From Bacillus sp. OV322 (GTDB lineage Bacteria > Bacillota > Bacilli > Bacillales > DSM-1321), in the NCBI RefSeq assembly GCF_900112495.1, contig NZ_FOMA01000009.1, forward strand, positions 40,702 to 104,701: a stretch of DNA of 64,000 nucleotides, written 5' to 3'. Under the pieces are notes generated by a model that did no database searches, was not told the DNA's origin, and worked only from the letters and a program-made list of their open reading frames with translations. Positions within the stretch are counted from its first letter, which is position 1. Every line of letters begins with the position of its first letter. The position numbers and the translations under genes were made by a program. Below are positions 17,377-27,128 of the stretch, piece after piece.

Positions 17377-17985
17377 ATGACAGAAATAAATGAACCAATA
17401 AGCAGTCCCGCACCATTACTTTTTCTTGGCCGTACTAAAGAAGGCAGTATTCTTCGATTCAACGTGTCTTTTCCTAAAAAAACACTCCTTGAAGTAATAC
17501 AAATGGTTAATCAAAATCCAGCAAACACTGATATTGGAAAAATAGTAAGTAGTATTAATAAAGTGAAAAACATAAGCAACATCTGGATGGGTCCTGCATA
17601 CATATTTCCTGAAAATTTTAATAGGATATCCAGTGACATTAAAATAACAAATGAAAATAAAGGAGCATTACTATCAAATTTTCCAAACCTTTTATACCAA
17701 TATGAACGGAGACAGCCTATTTTTGCCATCAAAGAGAATGGTAGTGCAGTTTCTGTATGCTGCAGTGCGAAAAGGAATGATAAAGCAGCAGAGGCAAGTG
17801 TTGAAACACTAGAAGCATACAGAGGGAAGGGATATGCGATGGAATGTACTATTGCTTGGGTAAAGGAAATACAAAAAATAGGAGGTCATGCTCTTTACAG
17901 TACGGCTTGGGATAATTTCCGCTCACAGGCAATAGCTAAGAAATTAAATCTTTATCAATATGGGATGGATTTGCATATGAGTTAA
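17377..17985 (+). CDS. GNAT family acetyltransferase, C-terminal GNAT domain
   Basis: 202 residues. The GNAT acetyl-CoA site is in VETLEAYRGKGYAMECTIAWV (about 148-168), followed by NFRSQAIAKKLNLYQYG. The first 100 residues are not recognisable. The ATG has no good ribosome site and lies only 21 bp after repeat copy 5, so the repeat may have displaced the original 5' end or promoter. Confidence 0.75.
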   Translation: MTEINEPISSPAPLLFLGRTKEGSILRFNVSFPKKTLLEVIQMVNQNPANTDIGKIVSSINKVKNISNIWMGPAYIFPENFNRISSDIKITNENKGALLSNFPNLLYQYERRQPIFAIKENGSAVSVCCSAKRNDKAAEASVETLEAYRGKGYAMECTIAWVKEIQKIGGHALYSTAWDNFRSQAIAKKLNLYQYGMDLHMS

Positions 17986-18370
17986 GGCAGCAGGTTTCAG
18001 TGCATAGCATAGGATTAGAGCGGTCAATTAGGCAGCTAACAAATGGTTAGTCGAAATTGATACCCCGTTAATTAGACTACAGGCGGAGCATCCGTAAAAA
18101 GTTTTTGAAGAAATTGTACTTCAACTATTGGGTGCTTTAGTTTATTAACAGGGGTTGCTGCGGCAGCCCTTTTCTTACGGCACTAACGAGGCAGGTTTGC
18201 TGTACAAGTTATAAATTTATAGAGCATTTCTATGAATGAGGAATGCTTTTTAATTTTGCTTAAAACCAATGTATACGATAAAAAAATTGCTTATTTTAAT
18301 AAAAATTTATTGTAAATCGATAAATTAAAGATTAAAATCAAAATTATAATAAATATGTGAGGTGCTTTTT
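17986..18370. other. Intergenic region without a recognised gene
   Basis: AT-rich. A hairpin GGGTTGCTGCGGCAGCCC followed by TTTTC (about 18153-18175) could be a terminator. Nothing else is supportable. Confidence 0.4.
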
Positions 18371-18853
18371 ATGGAAAAAGTAACAACGTTGTTTTTAAAA
18401 ATAGCTGTTATTCTTTTAGGAATCCCAGTTCTTGCTCTGTGCATCTTTTTGGTGCCTGAGATGGCGAACCTTGCAGTAAAATTGGTTCCAACATTTGCTT
18501 TTATAAAATATCTCGTTTTCATCATTTTTGATGCATCGGCAATTCCTTTTTACTTTGCTTTGTATCAGGCTTTCAAACTTTTACGCTATATTGACAAAAA
18601 TAAAGCTTTCTCCGATTTATCAGTAAAAGCTTTAAAGAAAATCAAATACTGTGCCATTATAATCAGCATTTTGCATGTGCTAGTTTGGCCGCTCTTCTAT
18701 GTTTTTGCGGAAGCAGACGACGCACCAGGAGTTATCTTTGCCGGATTGGCTGTTCCTTTTGCTTCGATGGTTATCGCGGTCTTTGCAGCTGTTCTCCAAA
18801 AACTTTTACAAGAAGCAATTACTATCAAATCAGAAAATGATTTAACGGTCTGA
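18371..18853 (+). CDS. DUF2975 family membrane protein
   Basis: 160 residues from ATG 18371 (GTGAGGTG upstream). Four membrane segments (about 8-30, 43-65, 91-112, 125-148) and the LLRYIDKNKAFSDLSVKALKKIKYCAI block between segments 2 and 3 are typical of DUF2975. In Bacillus these proteins are encoded directly before a short XRE regulator (YoaS-YozG type), as here. Role unknown. Confidence 0.88.
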   Translation: MEKVTTLFLKIAVILLGIPVLALCIFLVPEMANLAVKLVPTFAFIKYLVFIIFDASAIPFYFALYQAFKLLRYIDKNKAFSDLSVKALKKIKYCAIIISILHVLVWPLFYVFAEADDAPGVIFAGLAVPFASMVIAVFAAVLQKLLQEAITIKSENDLTV

Positions 18854-18864
18854 GGTGAATAACA

Positions 18865-19080
18865 ATGGCAATTATCATCAATATTGATGTGATGTTAGCA
18901 AAAAGGAAAATGAGCGTAACAGAACTATCGGAAAAGGTTGGAATAACAATGGCGAACCTTTCTATATTGAAAAATGGAAAGGCGAAAGCAATTCGATTAT
19001 CTACTTTAGAGGCAATTTGTAAGGCTTTGGAATGTCAGCCTGGAGATATTTTAGAATACAAAAGTGACGAAGACCATTAA
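18865..19080 (+). CDS. Short XRE-type regulator (YozG-like)
   Basis: 71 residues, essentially only an HTH: MAIIINIDVMLAKRKMSVTELSEKVGITMANLSILKNGKAKAIRLSTLEAICKALECQPGDILEYK. It follows the DUF2975 gene by 11 bp. The partnership suggests it regulates the same transcript or interacts with the membrane protein; inferred. Confidence 0.92.
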   Translation: MAIIINIDVMLAKRKMSVTELSEKVGITMANLSILKNGKAKAIRLSTLEAICKALECQPGDILEYKSDEDH

Positions 19081-19119
19081 ACATTGTGAATGAAACCATA
19101 TATTAGGGGAGGTATAACT

Positions 19120-20364
19120 ATGGATACTAACAATTTGATTATTGATAATATTGCTGCCCCTCATGAGCTGGAGAGAATATACAGAAAAGACCCGAAAGCT
19201 TTTAAAAAGTCTTTCTCACGCGCATGGGAACAAAATCCTGATTCTGAGGTTCTTGGTGTCTGGTATGAAAGATTGCATTTCAAGGAGAAGGCAAATACAG
19301 AAAAACCTTCCTTTCTTCAAAAAGATTTTTTATTCATGGGCCTTTTAGCCATTCTGGCCGGGATATGCACCAGGGTCATTTTCCATTTTGTCGAACAGGA
19401 AGCAATTGCTCCAATTAACCTGGCATTTGGTATAATTCCCTTTATTGCTGCCTATTTTGTTTACAAGAATCCTCCGAAGAAAAGAGTTATTTATTCCCTA
19501 GCGGCGTTGTTCCTGATTTCCGGAATTTACCTTAACATGCTGCCATTAAATGATAAAGACAGTACTATCCTTGTTTACTTACACCTTCCCATATTTTTAT
19601 GGGGATTGGTTATGCTTGCATTTACAGGTAATGACTATTCAAAAGGCAGTGCAAGATTAGCTTATATTACATTTAATTTGGAATATGGTATTCTCTACGC
19701 CAGCATGGCAGTTAGCGGAATGATACTAGCGGTGCTAACCATGCACTTATTTACCTTTGTTGGTTTGGATATAAAAGACTTTTATTTTAGTAATGTCATT
19801 TTATTTGGTGCTGCCGCTCTTGCTATTGTGGCTGCATACCTGGTATCAATGAATCTTAAACTTGCTAAGAATATCACCCCATATATAGCTAAAATTTTCA
19901 GTCCTCTTGTTCTGGTCACATTGTTGGTCTATCTGATAACGGTTATATGGGTTGGGAAAAATCCATTCTTGGACCGCAATTTTCTGATAGCCTTCAACGG
20001 AATTCTCCTTGGTGTATTGGCCGTTACCATATTTTCCATTATCGAGAGCGACTCAGACGAAAAAAAGACCATTTCAGATTATATAAATGCTGCCTTAATT
20101 GTCCTTGCGCTTATCATTGACAGTGTGGCCCTGTCAGCCATCGTATTCAGACTGTCATCTTATGGGATTACGCCTAATAGACTGGCTGTTTTAGGGGTAA
20201 ACATCCTTATCTGGGCAAATCTATGTTGGATTATGCTTTCCTACATGCGTTTTCTGCAAAACAAATCCGGACCTTCAGCTATCCAAGATGCCGTTACTAA
20301 ATATTTGCCGATCTATGGACTATGGGCAGCCTTCGTTACATTTACGTTTCCTGCATTTTTTTAA
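19120..20364 (+). CDS. Polytopic membrane protein of unknown function
   Basis: 414 residues from ATG 19120 (AGGGGAGG 7 bases upstream; the ATG at 19090 would lack a site). A soluble N-terminal ~70 residues (DNIAAPHELERIYRKDPKAFKKSF) precedes about ten hydrophobic segments. I do not recognise the family with confidence. It is co-directional and close to the DUF2975-XRE pair. The stop codon falls at the very edge of repeat copy 6 (TTTTTTAAGGCTG), so the end of the protein (...FPAFF) may have been set by the repeat. Confidence 0.75.
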   Translation: MDTNNLIIDNIAAPHELERIYRKDPKAFKKSFSRAWEQNPDSEVLGVWYERLHFKEKANTEKPSFLQKDFLFMGLLAILAGICTRVIFHFVEQEAIAPINLAFGIIPFIAAYFVYKNPPKKRVIYSLAALFLISGIYLNMLPLNDKDSTILVYLHLPIFLWGLVMLAFTGNDYSKGSARLAYITFNLEYGILYASMAVSGMILAVLTMHLFTFVGLDIKDFYFSNVILFGAAALAIVAAYLVSMNLKLAKNITPYIAKIFSPLVLVTLLVYLITVIWVGKNPFLDRNFLIAFNGILLGVLAVTIFSIIESDSDEKKTISDYINAALIVLALIIDSVALSAIVFRLSSYGITPNRLAVLGVNILIWANLCWIMLSYMRFLQNKSGPSAIQDAVTKYLPIYGLWAAFVTFTFPAFF

Positions 20365-20503
20365 GGCTGTTTCCGTAACTTTATTGCTTTGAAACAGGGT
20401 GGCTGATTTTCGCTCCAGGATGCTCGCTTTCCGCGGGGCGTGCGGTGAACCAACTCGGTTTAACAACAGGATCGCCTCACAATACAGATTAAATAAGAAA
20501 AGA
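20361..20503 (+). repeat. MITE-like repeat, copy 6 (internally deleted)
   Basis: AGGCTGTTTCCGTAAC...CGCTCCAGGATGCTCGCTTTCCGCGGGGCGTGCGGTGAAC then directly CCAACTCGGTTTAACA and ATCGCCTCAC...AAGAAAAGAG; about 85 bp of core is missing. It abuts the stop of the preceding gene. Confidence 0.85.
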
Positions 20504-20607
20504 GTGCGTTAGTTTAATAAACACGGCTTCTTCGGCCGCTTTTTTTTGACGCATAGTTGTAACGTAATATCTATTTAATACGACTATTGCGGTAGAGGAG
20601 GGATTGT

Positions 20608-21057
20608 GTGAAAAGATGGATGTCCTTTTTATGTTTAATCGTACTCATTCTAACTGGCTGTACAAACAGCCATGTAAAAGAGAGCAAGCCGCCAAAAACT
20701 GAAATTGTAACAGAAGGCAAGCACTATAAAACTGTACTCGGTTCCTACTGTTGGAGAGATGGAGATAAGGGTGTATGCGTTGATTCTGCACAGCCAAAAG
20801 CCAAAGAGCCTATTGCTGTTCAACCAGGTGCTGACATTGAACTGAAGATTAATTATGACCCTCAGCCAAACGAGGTTCATCTTTCGCTGGTAAATGGCAA
20901 AAAAGAAATAGAATTACCTGTGGAAAAGGGACATTTCAAAGCACCGGGAAAAACAGGAACATATAATTATATCTATAGTGTGTGGTGGATGGATGAAAAG
21001 GATAAGCACATGTCCCACGGAGACGCTTTATATGGATTCTCCCTTAAAGTGCAGTAG
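20608..21057 (+). CDS. Lipoprotein of unknown function
   Basis: 149 residues from GTG 20608 (GGAGGG upstream). Type II signal peptide MKRWMSFLCLIVLILTGC, lipobox LTGC with Cys 18. The mature part is a small domain with two Cys (SYCWRDGDKGVCVD), possibly a disulfide. No known family recognised. It should sit on the outer face of the membrane. Confidence 0.82.
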   Translation: MKRWMSFLCLIVLILTGCTNSHVKESKPPKTEIVTEGKHYKTVLGSYCWRDGDKGVCVDSAQPKAKEPIAVQPGADIELKINYDPQPNEVHLSLVNGKKEIELPVEKGHFKAPGKTGTYNYIYSVWWMDEKDKHMSHGDALYGFSLKVQ

Positions 21058-21276
21058 GGGAATTTCGCAGCCTTCAAAAAATATCTGGGGATTTAAATAA
21101 AAGAAGAGGTCTTTTGTATATTCTCCTGCATATTAAGGCATTGGATTTTGTTTAGGTTTTCAACATAAGGAAAACGTATTTTGTTATTTTTCAGGCAAAT
21201 AAATATGGGAACGTCTGATTTGGACGTTCCCGTTCTTATTCCGTTAAAGCACTGAAATAAGGTATTTATTATAAAC

Positions 21277-21648
21277 TTACCAGTGTACTTGAAGTTTATT
21301 GCCATTTGGGTCATAAAAGTGGAAACAGGCGTGACCATTATCTTCTTTTATATCCTCGACCTTAACTTGATTTTCAATTAAGTGCTGATGAAATTTAGAT
21401 AATTCTGGACTGGTAAAGCCAATGCTGAATTCTTGTTCATTATCAATTGTAAAATGTGCAAATGTTTCATCTTCAGTAGGAACTAAAATAAGTAAGAAAG
21501 GTCCTTCATTTACTTTTAAAATGGCAAATTCCTCTGTATTGTTTAGTAACTGGAGCCCTAATACATCTCTATACCATTTTGCAGACAGTCCTGAGTCTTT
21601 TACAGGAATTCTGATATAATGTACTTGTTCAATAAATGATTTACTCAT
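21277..21648 (-). CDS. VOC (glyoxalase/bleomycin resistance) family protein
   Basis: 123 residues from the ATG at 21648 (AAAGGAGAGAAGC upstream). One VOC module pair: VHYIRIPVKDSGLSAKWYRDVLGLQLL at the N-terminus and GHACFHFYDPNGNKLQVHW at the end. It probably binds a metal and acts on a small molecule; substrate unknown. It is a single gene. Confidence 0.88.
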   Translation of the reverse strand: MSKSFIEQVHYIRIPVKDSGLSAKWYRDVLGLQLLNNTEEFAILKVNEGPFLLILVPTEDETFAHFTIDNEQEFSIGFTSPELSKFHQHLIENQVKVEDIKEDNGHACFHFYDPNGNKLQVHW

Positions 21649-21681
21649 TGCTTCTCTCCTTTGTTTAATCCGGTATATCAA

Positions 21682-22008
21682 ATAGTTCCCTTTCTATATC
21701 CCTTTTCCTTTAACCCCCATTCCTTTTTCTGTTGTATAAGTCATAAACGCCCGCCAAATATTCGTATATAGAACATGTTGAATAGATAGCTAGGAATCGA
21801 ATAACAACATAGTTCTCTAACAAAGCCTTGAATTAAAGGGTTGAGTTACATAGTCTGTCAACTTTGCTGACAGCTTTTTTTGTGTTCTTAGTAATAAAAA
21901 TAAAATTTAGAAAATTGGAAAAAACAGGTTGTAAAAAGACACTGGTGTCGTTATAATAAAATTAATAAAAAAGACACTAGTGTCATTTTTAAAAGGAGGG
22001 TAACAGAG
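21682..22008. other. Intergenic region upstream of the MFS/TetR operon
   Basis: No ORF is supportable. It contains a weak hairpin (GTCTGTCAACTTTGCTGACAGC then T6, about 21855-21882) and the operator-promoter described at 21929-21984. Confidence 0.5.
21929..21984 (+). promoter_or_regulatory. Promoter with two TetR operators
   Basis: TTGTAA (21929-21934), 17 bp, TATAAT (21952-21957). GACACTGGTGTC fills the spacer (21938-21949) and a perfect 12-bp palindrome GACACTAGTGTC follows at 21973-21984, centres 35 bp apart. They should be the sites of the TetR protein encoded by the second gene of the operon. Confidence 0.85.
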
Positions 22009-23280
22009 ATGAAGGGATTAATGAAAAATAAAGGATATTTAATACTAATGTTTGCCCAGGCAATATCAAGTATTGGAGATTGGCTTAGTATAGTGGCGAT
22101 TATTACGCTTGTAGGTTTGAAATGGAATGCTTCGCCGATGGAAGTATCGTTTATCATTTTGTGTCTAGCCATTCCTATGGCGCTGTTAGGTCCTGTAGCT
22201 GGCACAGTCGCAGACCGGTTTAGTCGAAAAACTTTAATGATAACATCTGACCTTGTTCGTGCTGGGCTGATTCTTTTTCTAACTGTAGCTGATACAATAT
22301 GGGTTGTGTATATATGTTTGTTTACAATCGGCGTGTTTTTAGCAGTATTTATTCCAGCTAAAAACGGGAAATTAAAAGAATTGATTGCTCATGATGATAT
22401 GAAAGCTGCCATGTCCATAACGTCGATGATTGACTCCGGTACGAAGGTGATGGGCCCTTTATTGAGCGGGGTATTAGTAACGGCATTTAGTACAAAGCCT
22501 GTGTTTTATATCGACTCTGCCACTTTTTTTATATCTGCTCTTTTAATTCTGTTCTTACCAGGCGTGGTCCAGTCTTTTGAAAAAGAGAATGGAAATGAGG
22601 ATAGAACAGATTCTTCCTTCAAAAAAGAATTTTTAGAAGGCCTTTCTTTTATTAAATCCAAAACAAATATACTTGCAGGAATGTTTTTATTAGGTTTTAG
22701 CCTCTTGATCTTACAGCTTTCGGACTCGCAAATCATTGTCTTAATTAGAGAGCTCACTGCAGCATCACCGGATCTTTTTGGTTATTTAGTGACATCATCG
22801 GGTGTCGGTATGTTTTTATCAGGGCTGCTTTTAACGAAGAAATCCAATTATAACGCCTTTAGTTTAATGCTTATTGGTGTTTGTGGAATTGGACTTAGCT
22901 TTGGTATCATAGCAGTATTAACTCATTTTGATGCACGTTTTTCTATCTTTTGGGGTCCTTTACTAGGACTGTTTGCAGGATTTTCAGCAAGCCTAGTGTT
23001 TGTTCCATTTCAAGCATCGGTCCAAATTGAAACCCCAGTTCATTTGACTGGGAGGGTATTTGGAGTCATAAATAGTGTAACAACAACTGCAACGATTATC
23101 GGACCTTTGCTGGGAGGCTGGCTCTCAACAATTCTAGGGGTCGTTCCAACGTTTATGATTACAGCATCTCTCTTGGTCTTGGTATCTTTAATAGGATTTT
23201 TCACAAAAAGTAAAATAGAGAGGAGTAAGAAAGATGTCTCCGAAAGTCAGCGAGGAACACATAAAGCAACGTCGGGCTAA
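22009..23280 (+). CDS. MFS transporter under TetR control
   Basis: 423 residues, 12 membrane segments, motif A variant GPVAGTVADRFSRKTLM (about 63-79). Resembles MFS_3/EntS-like exporters of drugs or small molecules. AAAAGGAGGG upstream. It overlaps the TetR gene by 47 bp. Expression should be induced when a ligand releases TetR from the GACACTNGTGTC sites. Confidence 0.92.
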   Translation: MKGLMKNKGYLILMFAQAISSIGDWLSIVAIITLVGLKWNASPMEVSFIILCLAIPMALLGPVAGTVADRFSRKTLMITSDLVRAGLILFLTVADTIWVVYICLFTIGVFLAVFIPAKNGKLKELIAHDDMKAAMSITSMIDSGTKVMGPLLSGVLVTAFSTKPVFYIDSATFFISALLILFLPGVVQSFEKENGNEDRTDSSFKKEFLEGLSFIKSKTNILAGMFLLGFSLLILQLSDSQIIVLIRELTAASPDLFGYLVTSSGVGMFLSGLLLTKKSNYNAFSLMLIGVCGIGLSFGIIAVLTHFDARFSIFWGPLLGLFAGFSASLVFVPFQASVQIETPVHLTGRVFGVINSVTTTATIIGPLLGGWLSTILGVVPTFMITASLLVLVSLIGFFTKSKIERSKKDVSESQRGTHKATSG

Positions 23281-23851
23281 AATCTTAGAAGCAGCAATAC
23301 AAGTATTTATCGAAAATGGGTACGAACGAACGACTATGAAGCATGTAATGGACAAAGCTAACGTGAGCAGGGGTGGATTATATCAGTATTTCTCTAATAA
23401 GGAAGACTTATATGAAGCTATATTAGAAGAAAATCTATCTCGAAGAATACTCGAAACAAAGGAATTACTTAAAGAAAAAAACAATTCTTATTGGGATTTA
23501 CTGCTATTGAGGCTGTTTGGTGAAGATCGGGAGCCAGATGATAAGATGGATCCATTAGCACCAAGTAATTTAGAATTTTTCATCACAGGGAGAAATGATA
23601 AGCGCAGAAGAGAGTATGGTAAAGAACGATATAATTATGGTATTAACCTATATACGGATATTATTAGAGCAGGACAAGAAAGCGGAGAATTCAGCATTGC
23701 ACATGATAGTGATATCATAGCTCGATCTATTGTCACATTTATTGATGGGCTGGCACTTGGCCATGCTATACTTCCAACAGAAGATCTAAAGATGAAGGAG
23801 CAATCCATACTATTCGTGGAAAATTTAAAAATCACACTTGGAGTAAAGTAG
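23234..23851 (+). CDS. TetR/AcrR family regulator
   Basis: 205 residues. N-terminal HTH: RRAKILEAAIQVFIENGYERTTMKHVMDKANVSRGGLYQYFSNKEDLYEAI. The start ATG, with GAGAGGAG upstream, lies inside the end of the MFS gene (47-bp overlap, other frame). It is second in the operon and so probably autoregulated through the operators at 21938 and 21973. Confidence 0.93.
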   Translation: MSPKVSEEHIKQRRAKILEAAIQVFIENGYERTTMKHVMDKANVSRGGLYQYFSNKEDLYEAILEENLSRRILETKELLKEKNNSYWDLLLLRLFGEDREPDDKMDPLAPSNLEFFITGRNDKRRREYGKERYNYGINLYTDIIRAGQESGEFSIAHDSDIIARSIVTFIDGLALGHAILPTEDLKMKEQSILFVENLKITLGVK

Positions 23852-23978
23852 ATAGAAATGAAGAACTTGAATGTTCAAAATTTCAATACTCTGGAATCGG
23901 CCCCTTACGGAAATTTCACTGGTTCTGCCTCGAAATGATTTAATATTGTGTCAGTTATTATAGGAAGGATGGTATCTC

Positions 23979-24470
23979 GTGAATTTTGCTTCAGTACTCA
24001 TGGAAATCAGATTGGAGAAAGCGGCAGAAACGGATGCAAAGTCTATTTTTGAGATTCAAGTAAAGGCTTTTAATCCATTATTGGATGAATATAAAGATTA
24101 CGAGACAAATCCTGCTAATGAAACAATTGAAAAAGTGCTGGCAAGGATAAATAATCCTGATGGAGGATTTTATAAAATATTATCTGATGATGTGCTTGTG
24201 GGTGCTATTTGTGTAGTGTGCAAAGAAGAGACGCAATTTTGGATAAGTCCCATGTTTATTTTACCGGAATATCAAGGAAAGGGTATTGCGCAGAAAGCGA
24301 TACGTCTAATTGAGGAGCTATTTCCTCAAGCAGAAACTTGGGAATTGAAGACTATTTTACAAGAAAAACGCAACTGCTATTTATATGAAAAAATGGGATA
24401 CAGACGTGAAGACTGGAAATATAGCTTAAATGAAAAAGCGACACTTGTTCACTATAAAAAATTATGTTAA
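23979..24470 (+). CDS. GNAT family N-acetyltransferase
   Basis: 163 residues from a GTG (GGAAGGATGG upstream); ATG 24000 is an alternative. GNAT motif A is visible in FILPEYQGKGIAQKAIRLIEELF (about 92-114), then RNCYLYEKMGYRRED. Substrate unknown. Single gene. Confidence 0.88.
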   Translation: MNFASVLMEIRLEKAAETDAKSIFEIQVKAFNPLLDEYKDYETNPANETIEKVLARINNPDGGFYKILSDDVLVGAICVVCKEETQFWISPMFILPEYQGKGIAQKAIRLIEELFPQAETWELKTILQEKRNCYLYEKMGYRREDWKYSLNEKATLVHYKKLC

Positions 24471-24576
24471 TGCTTTTTTTATTAAAAATAGGGTTAATAG
24501 GAGAAGATTCTCTATTAATTGTCCGTGGGAACAAGATAAAATGCTTCTAACATTCTTTTGATTAGGAGTGATTTAC

Positions 24577-25067
24577 ATGGACTTGAACTTCAAAAATCCA
24601 AAAGTTAAGCAAGTACAGGAAGTTTACCAATCATTTTGGGCTATTAATAAGACCACAGCTGAATTTACGAAAAAGAATGCTGAAAGTTTTGGTCTGACAT
24701 TGCAGCAATTATCGATACTAAATACTTTATATGCAGTTCCGGAATTAATACAGCAAGAGCTGGCTGATAAGCTTATTTCAAGTACAATAAGCGTTAGTGT
24801 TGATAAATTAGTTAATATGGGCCTGGCTGAAAGGGGCTTTTTTGGCGAGGACCGGAGAGAAGTAAAGGTAAAGCTAACTCTTAAAGGTGAAGAAGTGTCC
24901 AGAACATCCAGTAAAAATTCCATTCTTATAGGGCTATGCTTTCCGCAATCGAAAATATGGCTGATGATGATATTCAATCTTTGCTTCGTATTCAAAAAGA
25001 ACTATTAAATCATCTAATTGAAGTGGTTACTAAAATTAGTACTGTTTCTAACCTAATTGATACGTAA
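24577..25067 (+). pseudogene. MarR family regulator, frameshifted
   Basis: From ATG 24577 (TAGGAGTG upstream) the protein reads as a MarR: FGLTLQQLSILNTLYAVPELIQQELADKL...VDKLVNMGLAERGF..DRREVKVKLTLKGEE. Near 24922 the frame shifts; the downstream frame continues MLSAIENMADDDIQSLLRIQKELLNHLIEVV to a stop at 25067. Restoring one T in CTTAT gives a normal ~160-residue MarR. It is a genuine mutation or a read error. Confidence 0.8.
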
Positions 25068-25145
25068 AAATCAAAGCTTCTTAATGAATAACGGTGCAGT
25101 TTAGTAGTGAAGTAAAGTTGTTTAATGTTGATTTATAAAGCATTC

Positions 25146-25183
25146 AAAAAGGAGAATCCATGTGTAAGGATTCTCCTTTTATT
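25146..25183 (+). terminator. Terminator after the MarR pseudogene
   Basis: AAAAAGGAGAATCC / GGATTCTCCTTTT hairpin. Confidence 0.85.
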
Positions 25184-25327
25184 ATTGAAATTTTTTATTG
25201 ATTTTAGGAATGACACAATCTAAATCTTACCAAAAATATAATTATAAGTCTATTTTTTAAATAAAAAATATGGAAAAATTATGATAGTATCAATGGGAAA
25301 TTATGCTGAGAAAGAGGCGGTTTGAAC

Positions 25328-26068
25328 GTGAAACAAAACATTTATGATCATCCGGAATTTTTCCAGAGCTACCGGAACCTGCGTGAGTCTGAATTGAATT
25401 ACAATGATTTATTAGAACAGCCGGCATTGAGAGGTATGCTGCCTGAATTAAAACATAAAAATGTATTGGATGTAGGTTGCGGAATGGGAGACTTTGCTAT
25501 GTATTGTGTAAAAGAGCAGGCTCGGGAGGTCGTAGCGATAGACATCTCAAAGAAAATGATTGAAGCTGCCCAGCAAAAAAATTCCCATGAACATATTCAC
25601 TATGTAAATACTGCCTTAGAAGATATTCAGTTAAAACAAAATGAATTTGATGTTGCGGTTAGTTCACTGGCACTGCATTATATACAGGACTTTCATGCTG
25701 TAATAAAGAAAATTCATTCTAGTTTAAAGACAACGGGGGTTTTTGTATTCTCCATTGAACATCCGATTGTAACTGCAAGAAAAGATATGGATAATTGGAT
25801 CGTTGATGAAAAAAATAACACCTCTCATTACGCAGTTGATGATTATCAGGAAGAAGGCGAAAGGCAGCAGCATTGGTATATAGATGGTGTAGTGAAATAT
25901 CACCGTACTTTTTCGACTATAATAAATGAACTAATCATAATTGGCTTTCAGATTGAGCAAGTAATTGAACCTATACCCAGTAATGAGGCACTGAATCGTT
26001 TGCCAAGGCTTATTAATGAGATGAAAAAACCATCTTTTATGATTATCAGGGCAAAGAAAGTTTATTAA
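25328..26068 (+). CDS. Class I SAM-dependent methyltransferase
   Basis: 246 residues from GTG 25328 (GAGGCGG upstream; TTG 25322 less likely). Motif I NVLDVGCGMGDFAMY (about 43-57), acidic residue of motif II in VVAIDIS, and motif LALHYIQDFHAVI. Resembles UbiE/Methyltransf_11 small-molecule methyltransferases. Substrate unknown. Single gene. Confidence 0.9.
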   Translation: MKQNIYDHPEFFQSYRNLRESELNYNDLLEQPALRGMLPELKHKNVLDVGCGMGDFAMYCVKEQAREVVAIDISKKMIEAAQQKNSHEHIHYVNTALEDIQLKQNEFDVAVSSLALHYIQDFHAVIKKIHSSLKTTGVFVFSIEHPIVTARKDMDNWIVDEKNNTSHYAVDDYQEEGERQQHWYIDGVVKYHRTFSTIINELIIIGFQIEQVIEPIPSNEALNRLPRLINEMKKPSFMIIRAKKVY

Positions 26069-26194
26069 TAGTGAATTAGAACAAAGCTATCTATATAGAC
26101 TCCAGAAAAAAAGGTTATAAACCTTGGAATTAGAGGGGAAGAAATTGAAGAAGATCTTAAAATATAAAGCAATTCCAGAACGTGGTGCTAAGAT

Positions 26195-26866
26195 ATGCAA
26201 ATAAACAGTTACGTTGAAGAACTTGCTAAACTATATACCCAACACATTGATATGGATTATGCTAACTGGTCTAAAAGCTACTTGAGGGACCAGTTTGAGT
26301 TTTTAGGCATTCGAACACCAATACGCCGAAAACTGACCAAGCAATTTTTACATGAATTTGGTGTCCCGAAAAAAGAATGCCTAAAAGATGTCATTTTTAC
26401 ATTGTGGGAACGTTCAGAAAGAGAGTACCAAAAAGCAGCACTTGATATCCTTAACAAAGTAAAAATGGATCTTACCCCAGAAGATATGCCATGGCTTTGT
26501 TCTTTATTAGTTAATAAGTCATGGTGGGATACTGTGGATGTGCTTTCTCCTCATATAATGGGATATATGTTTACATCCTATCCAAAACTAACTTCTCAAT
26601 ATGCAGATCAGTGGATTTTAGATGAAAATTTTTGGCTGCAAAGATCAGCACTGCTTTATCAACTTTATTATAAAAATAGAACCGATGAAAAACGCTTATT
26701 TCAATATATTCTTATGAGGGCTGCTAGTGAAGAATTTTTCGTTCAGAAAGCCATAGGCTGGGTATTGAGAGAATACGCAAAAACAAACCCTTTAGCTGTA
26801 AAAGAGTTTGTTTCATTAAATGATTTAAAATCACTTAGCAGACGTGAAGCGTTAAAAAATCTGTAA
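26195..26866 (+). CDS. DNA alkylation repair protein (AlkD-like HEAT-repeat glycosylase)
   Basis: 223 residues, all-helical with HEAT-like repeats. AlkD hallmarks are visible: FLGIRTPIRRKLTKQF near the N-terminus, and SWWDTVDVLSPHIMG with the Trp and Asp that line the lesion site, then DENFWLQRSALLYQL. AlkD removes bulky or cationic alkylpurines without base flipping. Single gene. Confidence 0.92.
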   Translation: MQINSYVEELAKLYTQHIDMDYANWSKSYLRDQFEFLGIRTPIRRKLTKQFLHEFGVPKKECLKDVIFTLWERSEREYQKAALDILNKVKMDLTPEDMPWLCSLLVNKSWWDTVDVLSPHIMGYMFTSYPKLTSQYADQWILDENFWLQRSALLYQLYYKNRTDEKRLFQYILMRAASEEFFVQKAIGWVLREYAKTNPLAVKEFVSLNDLKSLSRREALKNL

Positions 26867-27128
26867 CTTTATGCTTAACGATATTAAGCTGACAAGTGAA
26901 CTAATGGAGTGTTGCTGGGCGGCCCTTTACTTATATGTAAAAAAATTGCGATGAATATTACTTAAATTAAAGGCTGCAAGAGTTGAAGATTTATCTGGAC
27001 ACCAGTTTTATCTTTTCTTGTTGTGCGAATGGGCAGCTTAGTTATAAAAGGATTTTACATTGAGAAAATATTTAATTATTATTCGAATATATCGGCTTAT
27101 CAGCCTGATATTATTTTAGGGGGTTGTA

